Assembly (NCBI GenBank): GCA_037447605.1
Contig: CM074804.1
Location: 7,670,835-7,734,834 of the forward strand
Length of the DNA: 64,000 nt
Reading direction: 5' to 3'
From: Zygnema circumcarinatum
Taxonomy: Eukaryota; Streptophyta; Zygnematophyceae; Zygnematales; Zygnemataceae
How positions within the stretch are numbered: the stretch's first letter is position 1; the number at the start of each line of letters is the position of its first letter. This document shows, piece by piece, positions 1 to 10,471 of this stretch. Made by a program: the position numbers and the translations under genes. The notes beneath the pieces were generated by a model, which saw only the letters and a program-made list of their open reading frames with translations, was not told the origin of the DNA and searched no databases.

Positions 1-200
1 TTCGACCATTGACCCCCGCTACACCCTACCATTGGATCCTATGGTTGCAACCATTGGCTAGCTGTCCTGCCAGCCATTGCCAATGACTGCAACCATTGGA
101 CCACTGATTCCCTCCCCACCCCACCATTGGATCCAATGGTTGGCTAGATCGGGAACCAACGGTTTTTAAATCGCGACCATTCCAATGGTTGATCCAACTC
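1..200 (-). repeat. ATTGG/CCAAT-rich dispersed repeat, copy A
   Basis: This stretch is dense in the palindromic word CCATTGG/CCAATGG and contains CCATTGGATCCAATGG. Read on the minus strand it resembles the plus strand of 21190-21430: both include a segment encoding (in one frame) the string SRSSQPLDPMV, so the two are homologous copies in opposite orientation. No coding role is apparent. It continues into the 92-bp array to its right and may run past the window edge. Confidence 0.6.
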
Positions 201-250
201 ATGGTCCGTCCAGCCCTTGGCCCGGAATGTGTTCGGCGACCCTTCGCGGA

Positions 251-570
251 CGTCCGCGATTGGGCGAGCGTCGGCCGGGCAGCTGAAGTCCGGCCACGGG
301 CAGATTGGAAATTGTTTTGGCTGCCCCAAGGGTGAAGCAAACGTCCGCGATTGGGCGTGCGTCGTCCGGGCAGCTGAAGGTTTGGTCCTGGGCAACCCTA
401 AACTGTTTTCGGCTGCCCTGTCCTCGAAGCAAACGTCCGCGATTGGGTGAGCGTCGGTCGGGCAGCTCAAGTTTGGCTCCGGGCAGCATTCAAATGGTTT
501 CTTCTGCCCTCCCAGGGAAATCAATCGTCCACGATTGGGCGAGCGGCGGCAGGGCAGCTGAAAATCTTTC
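251..570 (+). repeat. Tandem array, 92-bp unit, about 3.5 copies
   Basis: The word CGTCCGCGATTGGG (with small changes) starts at 251, 342, 434 and 526, giving periods of 91, 92 and 92 bp. Each copy continues with a variant of CGAGCGTCGGCCGGGCAGCT and, in the complete units, ends in a CTGCCC-containing segment. The copies differ by scattered substitutions, so this is a diverged minisatellite. Open frames across it are a by-product of the period and high GC and are not called genes. Confidence 0.8.
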
Positions 571-773
571 TGGTCCTCCGTCGCCGCGATTCCGATCAGG
601 GGCAGCCCACCTACGGCGCGTCCCGTCACGTCGCGCGCACCGTACGGCAGCATTCACCCACGGCGGTGGCGCCACCTGTCCGTCCATAAAGTTGTATCCA
701 CAGGGAAGATGATGTAGGCGCACGGCCCGCCATTTTGGGCCACACCTCGCACGTCCGGGCAGCTCGCTGCCAA

Positions 774-832
774 ACTTGAGCTGCCCGGCCGACTCTCGCC
801 CAATCGCGGACGCTTGCTTCACGTATAGGGCA
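774..832 (-). repeat. Inverted copy of the 92-bp unit
   Basis: On the minus strand this segment repeats the core of the 92-bp unit (CGTCCGCGATTGGGCGAGAG, then GGCCGGGCAGCT). It faces the array at 251-570 across a spacer of about 200 bp, so array and arm could fold back on each other, as in foldback-type elements. The spacer shows no recognisable gene. Confidence 0.65.
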
Positions 833-833
833 G

Positions 834-1846
834 CCTGTTATCCCCCCCCCACCCTCTGTCCCCCTCTCGTCACCCTCCAGTCCCGTCCTCCCATCCTTCC
901 TTCCTCGCTTTTCTTGTTAACATCTTGCACCTTGAGGTCGAGTTTAAATTTCCTTGCAATTCCAGTTCTGCTCAAATAGGGTATGTCACCTTGTCCGATG
1001 CTTTACCAGTGCCATTTCTTACGTTTACCTCGGCCCATCTAGTGCATCGGCCCGAGCATGTTATGTCTTTTCCTTAAGGAAACTTGCAAGAGCAAGACGT
1101 GCAGCGTACAGGACGCAGCCTATACGAGCCTACACAGGGCAGAGTTTGGCAGTGCGTGAGATAAAATGGAGGAGACTGCGTGCATGAATGCACGAAAATA
1201 TGTCAGAACGCCATAGCGTCCGCAGTCATAGCTGTTTTGCAGTAGGCAGAGCACTCCACTGACCGCAGGAAACATCCGTCCTTTCGAGCCAACTGTAAAA
1301 CTACATTTTCAACTGCAAACGGGACACAGGCGGGCAGTACTGGTCCTTAATTAACACGGATCGCAGCAAGCCACCCAGAGGGTAGCACCTAGTGTTCCCA
1401 TGCGCCGTCTGAAAGGCAGTCCTCAACTTTGTGCACATGAATTTCATCGTCAAATTCATGTAGACTCAAACTGACAGACCATCCCACTATGACATTCCCC
1501 AAGTACATGAACCAACCCACTGCCCAAAAAGGAGCTCGCGTCGCCAGTCGAAACATACAGAATCCATTAACATCCATTTTGGATCAATTCCGAGACCAAG
1601 TTGATACTCCGATTCTACTTTACAGGCCCCAACTCTGCTAAAACTTGAAACCTTTCTCATCCTCTGCCCTGTTACAGCACCTCCTATTGCAGCCTCTGCG
1701 AATATGTACAGCCTAAGGAAAAACAGAGTCACAAGGGAAGGGAGTGCTGTAACAAACGTGTATAGGCGTCCCCACTATTCCTGAACACTGTGCTCAGGCA
1801 TTCCCTCTCCAGCAACTATACTTTTGAACATGGGGCAATGGAAGAA
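834..1846. other. Intergenic, no gene seen
   Basis: This is the 3' flank of the minus-strand F-box gene. It holds a C-rich tract near 842-905 and otherwise unremarkable sequence. Short open frames here lack family resemblance and splice logic. Confidence 0.5.
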
Positions 1847-4070
1847 CTAAAGAACAGAGTACACATTTTCTAAAGACCCTTCAACTCGTGGCAAGACCGA
1901 AATGCGGCATGCGCGACCCTCAAGGAGAGTGGAGATGTTCTGCAGCGTAGACTCCGGCACATATCCCAGACTCAGTCGAATTTCCTGCAGCCATCCGCAT
2001 GCCTCAACGACTGGCAGGAGGCCATGGCCCTTCACCTCCGAGCAGAAGGCGAGGTCCAGGCTTTGAAGTCTGGAACAGTTTGCAAGAGCTTCAACTCCAT
2101 CATCCGCTACACGGGTAAAGGGAAGCCCGAGGTGCCGCAGAAGAGGACAGCCTTTGCTAACTGACATAACGCCCTCATCAGACACTGCAGTACATCTGCA
2201 GCGGCAAAAAATAAAATAGCTCGTTACATGATGCTCTGAAGCTATAAAATAGTTTTTGGACTGCACGGATGGAGGTACCACACTATACTTACATATCTGC
2301 CCATTCACGGATTGGGTTTGCTAAATAAAAAACAGCATGATGTTTCACAACAAAAGATTTACAAGCAATTTAAGGCAAGAAAAACTCGATCGAAACGAAT
2401 CTTACATACATCGATTGCAGAGTAAAGGGTTTGATAAAGCAAGAACGGCCTTACCCTCCCATAATGAGGCTCTCCAATGTTGGCACCATTGCTGGCGCAC
2501 ACATTCCCATCAAAAGAACACATTTTACAAGTGACAGGTGCCGGAGGCTTGGCAATCCTCGAACAATGGCTACAAGACTGCTATCGTCAATATTCGTGTA
2601 GCTCAGATCGAGTGTTTCCAAGGCACTGCAAGTGGCGATTGTTGACAGTCCCGACGACGTGAAACCAGAGCAGTGCGAGATATTCAAATTTCGCAAATTC
2701 ATGCAGCTTGCTGTCAACATCTGCAGGCCTGCATCTCCGACGGCTCGTGACCATGCGAGGGATACTTTTTCCAGATTGCGGCATCTTCCTGCAAGGGCGC
2801 TTAAGCCTTTGTTGGTAATGCTGCAAGAGGAGAGATGCAATGCCGTCATTTTGGAGCAGTAAGCCAGGGATTCCAGAGCGAAGTCTGTAATACGATCAGA
2901 GCGAAGGCTCAGGCTTCTCATGTTGGGAGCCTTGGAAGCAATAGCCATAATGGCCGCATCTCCCACTAACGAGAATATTTGCGGCCAGCTGGTCAGATCC
3001 AGAGAAGTAAGCTGCGTATTTACAGACAATACCTCTGCAAGATCTGCCTCTATGCTGCGTGTTTCATCCTCCAAAGTGAGGATCTTTAGAGAAGAGCATA
3101 AAGACAAGGAGAGAAGGCCTCGTCGAGAAAACCCTCGTCCCCTCAACTTCACATCTTCCAGAGCTATACAGTTTCGGGCTAGAGTGTCCAGCAGCAGGTC
3201 CACATTGGTCCAATCGCTGCCACTCTTTAGCCCTACCTCCAAATGCCGCAAACGAGTGCATTCAGGTTTTCCTTGGCCTAATTCCGCTAGAGTAAATCTC
3301 ATCTTTCCCAGAAGAGTGAGTGATGTCAGGCTCGGGCAGTTCAGAATCATTCCGACGCAGCTCTCATCGAGAAAGGTACAGTTGTCGAGCACCAACGTCT
3401 CCAAGCCAATAAGGCTGCCACCGATCAAAGCGCTGAAGCCTCTGTGGCTGATGAATTCTTGCCTGTCCCTCACATTCCCCTCGTCCAAATCCAAGCTGGA
3501 ATGCAACCTCCCTATCCGTGACAAACTCAGCTCTCGCAGACGGGTACAACCTTTTCCTAACGCAATCAATCCGCCATCTCCAACTTGCCTCAATCCCTTC
3601 AAATGAAGCTGCTCCAGCATCTTCAACTCCCCTAGAGCTTCCAAACCTTTATTGGTTATCGTCTGGTGAGAATCAAAAGGAAGCTCTATATTCAACTGTA
3701 GCAAGCCGGGCAAGCGCTCTGTTATAAACTGCAGATCGCCATCCGTGACAAGTAACCACGGACAGACCGACAAAGCCAGACCAAGGCTAATCGACGTGAT
3801 TCTCTGAAACCTCTCCAGCAACTGCTGCAATTTTTTTGAGTTTCGACAGCTAATTTTCCGAACATAGGCATCCACTGCCTCTTTCAAGAGCCGGCTGGTC
3901 CTGCATACGGCGTCCAGATCGAGAGGGTCCTCTATGTAGTGCAGAATATTGGAAAAAAGACTGGGATTGAACAACACTTGCTCCGCTGCAGATATTTGAG
4001 CGGAAGAAGCAGAAGACGAAGGAGGAGAAGAAGAGGAGACGATCTCAAGGGCCGTCTCAGCCATAGCCAA
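1847..4070 (-). CDS. F-box/leucine-rich-repeat protein (FBXL type)
   Basis: Two exons, 4070-2455 and 2195-1847, joined in phase 2 across an intron with a GTAAGG donor and CTGCAG acceptor, give about 654 residues. An F-box-like segment lies near residues 37-75 (LFSNILHYIEDPLDLDAVC). The rest is a long series of cysteine-containing leucine-rich repeats of the FBXL2/AMN1 type, recognisable by phrases such as CSKMTALHLSSCSITNKGL. The splice restores one repeat across the junction (GGCTAVSDEGV), which supports the join. Family knowledge: such proteins are substrate receptors of SCF ubiquitin ligases, the F-box binding SKP1 and the repeats binding the target; the target here is unknown. The start is the first ATG of the open frame and is followed by a serine-rich low-complexity leader. 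The gene is divergent from MurF. Confidence 0.88.
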
Positions 4071-5051
4071 GGAGTCAACACTAGATGACAGTTGTCGATT
4101 TTAGGAGATCAATGGAGGATCTAGTACCCTCGCAGCTCTTATGATAAAATTTTGGCTCAATGCGCTGCTCCAGCTTGATGAAAAGACTAAAATTGGCACT
4201 GGGAAGGACGTGGGAGTCAGGTACGCTGAACAAATGTGAAGCCTTCCCCAGCACGTTGCATTTGCACGATCTAAAAAAATTTACAAACCGCAATGAGATA
4301 CCTGCAAAGGTACTACACATTCAAGCAAGACTGCATTCCCCGTGCCGCAGCTTCCAGAGTTGCCAAACACATCCTTGAAGCTCGTTCGTCACAACAGCTC
4401 AACATTCCCTCTATATGCTTCCACATTTCACCGTGATCCAACCTATTTTCGGCCCTTCCCACCTCGAAGCCATGGTAACATTTCCCTCGATTCTCCGACC
4501 ACGGTGAGCTTCCCATGGCTGCCCTCTCCCTCTCGCTCTCCCTCTCCCTCCCCCTCCCCCTCCCCCTCCCGCTACCTTTCCGGCCGTACACTCCGTACAT
4601 TTCATACGGTACGAACCGTACATCTAGCATCGGAACCGTACCATACGGCATTTATGAAACCGAAGGACGGTACGAAATGGACGTACGGAGGACAAGTAAA
4701 TAAGGTTACAGTACAGTAATCAACTTAACAACGTAACGACCGTTGAACTGTGTACGGCATGTTCATGGACCTGGATGGTGGATCTTTGGATGGTGGATCG
4801 GAAATGGTTGATCCACTGAGTGGCTTTGGCAGGGAAGGGGAGGGCAGCTTTCCAGCCATGGCGGAGGGCGCAGATGGAAGGGAGCCTCCTGCATCTGAAA
4901 CCCTCAGGGAGCCATGAACGGATGCGGGAGAGAAGAGGAGCTCGGAAGCCATGGCCATGGCGCACGTCTCATGTCATGTGTAGCGGCAGTTCAAGGTTTG
5001 TGCGGTGCAGTGCAGCAGTGAACTGCTTCAATTGTCCTTTCTCCGGCAGGG
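4071..5051. promoter_or_regulatory. Divergent intergenic region between F-box gene and MurF
   Basis: This 980-bp gap must hold both promoters, because the flanking genes point away from each other. It contains a CT-rich tract (about 4520-4575), a cluster of TACGG/CCGTA words (4582-4692) and a GGATC/ATTGG-like patch at 4770-4815. No individual binding site can be assigned with confidence. Confidence 0.4.
4582..4692. repeat. Cluster of TACGGTACG-like palindromic words
   Basis: The words CCGTACA, CATACGGTACGA, ACCGTACC, ACGGTACGA and ACGTACGG follow one another in about 110 bp. Similar clusters occur at 36456-36690 and 41513-41622, and shorter ones at 10105-10132, 35283-35313, 35917-35966 and 63430-63441. 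All lie between genes. Confidence 0.6.
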
Positions 5052-7619
5052 ATGGTGGCGGCACAGGGGTTGGGACATTACAGGGGAGATATTTCCTTGT
5101 GTGGAATGACGAATGATTTATTCCAAAAATCAGCAGGATTGGTTCAAGACTTCCAGAAATTGGCTATGTTTTCTCGTGTTTTGAGTCGTTCCGAACGTTT
5201 GGTCGTCGCTATTGGGCAGCTAAGGAGGCCCTCCAGCCTGCAATGTACCTCCTCTAGAACTCGGCAGGAGATGTGCAGCAGAAATTCGAGCATTTCGTGT
5301 AGACGTATGCGGTTTATCGTAAAAAAAGGGAGCCCTGTTTCTGCATTCGCATCGGAAAATCTGCATTCGAGCTACAGAAATTCAGCGGCATTTTCTGAAA
5401 CCATGGCCCCTGAACCACCGTCTGGTGCTCCGGCTGTCGGAGCAGTGTTGAGTCCCTCGGACATTACGCAAGCGACCGGAGGACTTCTTGTAACTGCTGG
5501 GCCGGCTGGCTGCATCTGCACAGACACCAGAAAATTGAAGCAAGGCGATTGGTTCCTTGCTTTAGAAGGCCCAAACTTTAATGGCCATGATTTCCTTGAA
5601 AGCGCAGCTCAGGCAGGTTGTGTCGGAGCGATCGGAAGAGTGGTACCGTCTGGCTGGTCGAGAGGGTTTGTTAGGGTTCCCGACACACTAGCAGCGCTGC
5701 AGGATCTTGCAAGACAAGTGAGGATCAAGTTTTTGGGGCCGGTAGTGGCAATTACAGGCAGCTCTGGAAAAACGACAACGAGAGCCATGACTGGTTTGGC
5801 GCTGGAGAGCCTTGGACATGTGCATCAGGTAGGATTTTATTTTTTTTGTATTCGTTCTTCACATGCTTAACCTATATAATATATGGGAAACACTTGATAT
5901 TGTGAATAAGGACTTTGTGTTGGGATTGCATTCAGCCGTTCAGCTTTTTGTTTTGTTGAACTTGTCTCTCTATTCACGATGGCCTGCCTCTCTGAAAGAC
6001 ATTGGGTTGTCTGCTTTGCGACAGACAGCCGGAAACCTGAACAACCACGTTGGGGTACCGTTGACACTGCTAGGTGAGTCTACACATTCAGTGATTGCAG
6101 TTGTGCAATTTTGCTGACTGATGATGGCTGTCAATAGCACTGTTAATGGCTTTATACACTTCCATACGCTCACGCTTTGGCATATTATCAGTGCTTACTT
6201 TCTTTGCGTGCTGATTAGAACTGATCAATCAAATGGTGCAAAGAAGGTAATCGTCTCTGGGTTTGATATTGTATCTGCAGCTATGTCCAAAGGCTCATCC
6301 GCTTGTGTCCTCGAACTCGGCATGAACCATTCAGGAGAGATCGCTCAATTGGCAGAAATTGCGATCCCTTCAGTGAGAGTGGTTCTGAATGTGGGTAAAG
6401 TTCACTTGGAAGGCCTCGGTTCAGTTGAAGGAGTGGCTCGGGCGAAGGGCGAGTTACTTGTGTCTGCCCAGCCGGGAGATATTTGTGTGATCAATGCTGA
6501 TGACCCGCTGGTTGCATCACTGCCAATTCCAGCCGGAGTGAAAGTGGTGAGTCTCTCCAATCTGTTTGAACGTTTGGTCTTTTTCATGGCTGATAATTTT
6601 TTCTGCGACTCCTTGGCAGCAGTAAACTTACTTCAAATTGGGTTCTATGCTCATCCCTATCATATCTCCACTGTTTCATAACTTACACCTGGCTCCACAG
6701 TCGTTATGCTCTATCTCTTGAAGGAGTGCGAACTGAAGGGTTTCGTCTCTTGTGCCGCCTTCCTGATGGCAATCAGGTACGCTTTGGAACGGAGGACGGA
6801 TGTGATGTGCGCCTCGTAGATGTTGAGACAACAAAGAGAGGCTTTGCTGTGAAGGCCACTATACAAACAAGAGATCTGAATCCTCAGACTGCAACCATAG
6901 AGATACAAAGTCCGGGGACCCACTTGGCTCTGAATGCCTGTGCAGCGGCAGCCATAGCTGTGTCACTCGGGGTGCCCTTGCAGGCAGCAGTCAACTCCAT
7001 TGCGAAGTATGTGCCTGTGGGTCAGAGACTGAAAGTGGAGGAAATAGCAACTTCATCAACCCTAAAATCCGCAGAGTTTGGAGGTGGAGAATGTGAGCAT
7101 GGCAGTCTTTTCGTCATCAACGACACGTACAATGCGAACCCAATGAGTGTGAATGCAGCCTTAGAGCTTTTGGCGACTTTGGACTGCCCTTCTGGAAATA
7201 GGATTGCCCTCCTTGGAGACATGCTGGAGCTGGGTGAAGACACAGAATCCTGCCACGTGGCAGTCCTGGAGAGATGCAGGGATTTGGGCATTGAGTCGCT
7301 GGGTCTTGTAGGGAAGGCATTTGTAGCGGCCCATGAGCGGATGAGGGAGCTTGGTGTTCAGAACGAGGCTGTTCGGTGGACTGCGGATGATTTGCAGGGC
7401 TTTGTTTTCTCTGCTAGAGAGCATTTGAAGGTGGGGGATGTGGTTCTGGTGAAAGGCAGTCGCGGAATGCGCATGGAAACACTTGTTGAACTGATTAAGG
7501 AGGATTTTGAGATGAAGCTGTACAGCTTGGGGGCTCCTGTTGTGCTTTTTCTTCATGTTTATTATGGTTTAGAGTCTGGTGATTTCCAGATGTTTGAGGG
7601 TGCTGAGCCTGTGACTTAA
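5052..7619 (+). CDS. MURF: MurF-like UDP-MurNAc-tripeptide:D-Ala-D-Ala ligase, probably plastid
   Basis: Four exons (5052-5828, 6025-6073, 6281-6546, 6777-7619) join in phase to about 644 residues. Mur-ligase hallmarks appear in order: the ATP loop GSSGKTTT near residue 236, GNLNNHVGVPLTLL across exons 1-3, ELGMNHSGEI, the NADDP and RFG blocks, NDTYNANP and GDMLELG. The third intron was placed so that GVKV joins VRFG; reading on without that intron inserts an unrelated stretch. MurF adds the terminal D-Ala-D-Ala dipeptide to the peptidoglycan precursor. In mosses and streptophyte algae the nuclear homologue acts in the plastid envelope wall needed for division. The N-terminus is basic and serine-rich like a transit peptide. 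In-frame ATGs at 5052, 5106 and 5166 are all possible; 5166 gives the most typical leader. The C-terminus carries about 35 extra residues beyond the bacterial end. Confidence 0.9.
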
Positions 7620-8048
7620 CATCGCCATCTTTTGAGGGTCTCGCTGAGGAGGCAAGCACACAACTCACAGAAGCCAAACTTCATTTAGCCACCAAAAAGG
7701 TAATCATCTACGTTCTCTTATTTCTGTGGCTACAAAGATCCAACAACAAAAGAATGCATTTTTTATTTCTTTTGACAATGTCCTATTTTTTCCGTTCAGC
7801 ATGATGGGACCCTCGGATGCCTCACGCTGGGGCCTCTCCCCAGACTTTCCCCCTGGAGCCGGACAGACGGTCGTTTTGAGCCAAGCTTTTTCTCCTCGTG
7901 GCTAACAAAAACTTAGCGCCATTATACTCAACACAAAAAAAAAAAAAAAAAAACGAAGTAACGCCGTTTGTCACATACAAGTCATGCCATGCCTCATTTT
8001 CAGGAAGTACCGGAAGATCTGAAGCTTAGTCCGGAAGTGCTCCTAGAC
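7620..8048. other. Convergent 3' flanks of MurF and co-chaperonin genes
   Basis: This is the gap between two stop codons facing each other, so it should hold both 3' untranslated regions. An A-rich run lies at 7936-7954. A plus-strand open stretch that looks coding just beyond it (to 8118) is the shadow of the last co-chaperonin exon. Confidence 0.5.
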
Positions 8049-9697
8049 CTAATCCTGCAAAATTCCAAGAATGTCGTCGTCTCTGTAGAGAATGTACCTG
8101 CACTCACATTACCACAGGTAGAGAGACAGCCATGAGCTCATGTTGAAAGACGCCCAACGAAGAAAGCGCTTAAGAGCTCCCAATACAACCATGTCGAAGC
8201 CCACTTCACTGCAACGTGCAAGGCACTAAGTTCACATCTAGTCTAAGCTCCTCCATTGGGTCAATGTACCGACATTCTACGCTTTCAATTCATCGGCATA
8301 CTTGCTCTAAAACTCCCTCTTGACCTTGAGGCCAAGCCAGAATGGACTGATAAACTATGCAAGGTTAAGCAGTTGAATTAAAACTTCTTGTAAACGTACA
8401 GCAATGCCTTTCCTTGCACTCCGTTTTTTATAGTTCATTAACTCAGTGTGCTCACAATGTGAAGCCTCGCCACCTCGTTCTCTAAATAAAACTGACCAGC
8501 ACCCTGTTCTTACCTTCAAGGTTTCGACAAGACATATCAAATGTTAATCAGACACAACTTCAGCTTCCTGAAATTGTCCAAAAAAACCTTACGCATACGA
8601 AAAACCACACCATCGACGTTTTTTAAGAAATCATCACCTTCACACCCCATACACCAAAACCAACCCCAAAATAGAGACCCATCCTCCTACTCTCCCCTAA
8701 CCTAAACCCCCCACAATGCGAAAATACCCAATACACATTCGTGATTCGCGGTCACACACGCAATTGAAGAAAAGTGAAAAAGACTGCTTCCAGTCGTTGC
8801 CGATTACCAGGAAGCCAAACAACCTCCCTCACATATCCGAATATTGCCTTTTCATAAGCAAAACAACAGGATTCAGGAACAGGATTCATGTACATACTCT
8901 TTGTCTCCGAGTTTAATCTGACTGCCTCCGTACTCAGGCAGCAACACCGTGTCGCCCTCCTTCACAGCCGGCGGAATGACTGCATTCCCATCCCTCGACC
9001 TCGCTCCGGGTCCCACAGCCACCACTGTACCGGAATTTAGCTGCTGTAAAAAATAAACACTCAAAAAACAAACAGGGTGGAACGACTTCAGAAAGAGAGC
9101 AGGAGATACGCTCTACATGAATGCTGTTTCAGAGAAGGAGAATTTGGATATCCCTTGGAGAATAGACGACGGTTGATTGGAATGGAAGTTTGGCGTCCAA
9201 GCAACCAAGTTCATCTCAATTTATTAAGAGAGAGGAAGCAACAGCGGAGGACAAATATAAACGGCAAACTAAAAGAGAGAAACGTATCTTTAAGCGAACG
9301 TGGCACTGAGCTGCAATGGGATGCCAGCTGAAGAGCACATGATTCACTCCAGTTCTAGTGCAGCACATGCAAGTTCAAATGCATGTGGGAAAGAGACCGA
9401 GCGAGCTAAAGAAGGCAGAGAAAGGGCGCACATTGAGAGAACAGAAGAACGGGCCGCATAGAGAAAAGGAAGGGGGTCAGGAGAGGGAAGGACAGGAATC
9501 TGAGATAAGCAAAGGACGGAGAGAAAAATAGAGAGCGTGACGGAGAGCGCGCGAGGCAGGCAGGCATAGCCACAGTGCTGAGAGTGACCTACCTTGGAGG
9601 CAGACTCCGGCAGAAGCACGCCTCCGAGCGACTTGGAGGGCGGCACAATCTTCTCGATGAGCACGCGGTCCAGCAGCGGAATGAGACGCTTCGCCAT
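8049..9697 (-). CDS. CPN10: 10-kDa chaperonin (Cpn10/GroES), probably mitochondrial
   Basis: Three exons, 9697-9593, 9040-8898 and 8097-8049, give 98 residues, the usual family length. The start MAKRLIPLLDRVL, the central LNSGTVVAVGPGARSRDG, the EGDTVLLPEYGG block and the end YRDDDILGILQD are classic for Cpn10. The third exon is only 49 bp and lies 800 bp away; it was found because the second exon stops short of the final strand. Cpn10 forms the heptameric lid of the Cpn60 folding cage. The absence of a long leader and the single domain argue for the mitochondrial form rather than the tandem chloroplast Cpn20. The second acceptor is a CAGCAG tandem; using the second AG gives the family-like SKLNSG. 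A heat-shock element lies upstream. Confidence 0.95.
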
Positions 9698-9804
9698 AGT
9701 GACCTCCCTCCTTCCGTCCCTCCCCACTCTCTCTCTCTCAGCAGCGGCCTGCCGCGAGGCGATGCTGGAGGGAGCGCTTTACAAAGGCGAGGGGCCGCGG
9801 CAGC

Positions 9805-9823
9805 TTCTAGAAGGTTCCAAGAA
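9805..9823. promoter_or_regulatory. Heat-shock element upstream of CPN10
   Basis: The sequence TTCTAGAAGGTTCCAAGAA has three alternating TTC/GAA blocks at exact 5-bp steps (TTC-ta-GAA-gg-TTC) and a fourth GAA one base further on. This matches the heat-shock-factor site nTTCnnGAAnnTTCn. It lies about 110-125 bp upstream of the CPN10 start on the minus strand, a normal promoter distance. The role is inferred from position and motif. Confidence 0.7.
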
Positions 9824-9872
9824 CTTTTGCAAACTTTGTAATTTATTTGCCTCCAGTTTGGGCAAGGCACAA

Positions 9873-9946
9873 GCTGGTGTAGCTCAGTTGGCTAGAGCGC
9901 AAGGCTGTTAACCTTGAGGTCCGTGGTTCGAGCCCACGTATCAGCG
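9873..9946 (+). tRNA. tRNA-Asn (anticodon GTT)
   Basis: The 74-nt sequence folds as a standard cloverleaf. The acceptor stem pairs GCTGGTG with TATCAGC, using two G-U pairs, followed by discriminator G. The D arm contains AGCTCAGTTGG. The anticodon stem CAAGG/CCTTG encloses loop CTGTTAA with anticodon GTT. The T arm CGTGG/CCACG encloses TTCGAGC. No intron is present and CCA is not encoded, as in nuclear genes. A-box and B-box promoter elements are inside the gene. Confidence 0.95.
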
Positions 9947-10019
9947 ATAATTTCCGTTATACTCTCCCTGACCGTTGCACTTCCTTTCGGTTTTGCTCTG
10001 GGAAGCAAATTCGACTGCT

Positions 10020-10132
10020 TGCTTCGCGGACCCAATGGTTGGCCTCTCTCTGCCAATGATTGGCTATCCAATGCACCCGTGGCCCGTGCGCTAGCGACGC
10101 AAGTGCCGTATAGTACGGAAAGTCCGTACAGT
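10020..10132. repeat. Short CCAAT patch followed by TACGG words
   Basis: CCCAATGGTTGGC, CCAATGATTGGC and ATCCAATGC occur at about 10029-10074. AGTACGGAAAGTCCGTACAG follows at 10112-10131. The two word families adjoin here as they do near 35540-35970 and 63430-63540. Confidence 0.45.
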
Positions 10133-10471
10133 GCGACCTTGCCGCTCGCGGCTCGCCCCGCCTTCCAGCGAGCGCCACGTCGTGCCCTCTCAGCCACTTG
10201 TGTGGTGCCACGTGGCCCCTTGGGAGGCTTTCCCAGGCGGGGGGAGCAAGTCCTATAGCCGGACCCCCTCCCTTCCTCTTGCTCCCTCCCTGGCAGGCGA
10301 TAGAAGAGGAATCTGAGGGGCTGTTGAAGGCCTCGCCCTTGCTGCTTGCTCGCTCGCCGCACTTGCTTCTTGCATCTTCAGCCAGAAGGGGAGGTTGAGG
10401 GGTTTTGGAGCGGGGAAGAAAGAGGAGAGGTGGGCAGTGGTTTTTTTTGGTGTTCCAGAGGGCAGGGAGGA

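Noticed and set aside
251-570. CRISPR-like array
   Set aside because: The repeats are long and diverged, with no constant repeat and variable spacer pattern, and the genome is clearly eukaryotic.
26-822. Several overlapping open frames in the first 800 bp
   Set aside because: They arise from the 92-bp period and high GC of the tandem array. The encoded strings repeat only because the DNA repeats.
4342-4719. Overlapping open frames in the CT-rich region upstream of MurF
   Set aside because: They are low-complexity translations of a CT-rich microsatellite and the TACGG cluster, with no splice partners.
6701-6776. Possible extra MurF exon starting after CCACAG at 6700
   Set aside because: It does not fit the reading phase of exon 3 and would insert residues where MurF proteins have none. 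The acceptor at 6776 restores GVKV-VRFG.
7630-8118. Plus-strand stretch that reads like coding exons with plausible splice sites just after MurF
   Set aside because: The second half is the complement of the last CPN10 exon (YRDDDILGILQD on the minus strand), and the first half has no family resemblance.
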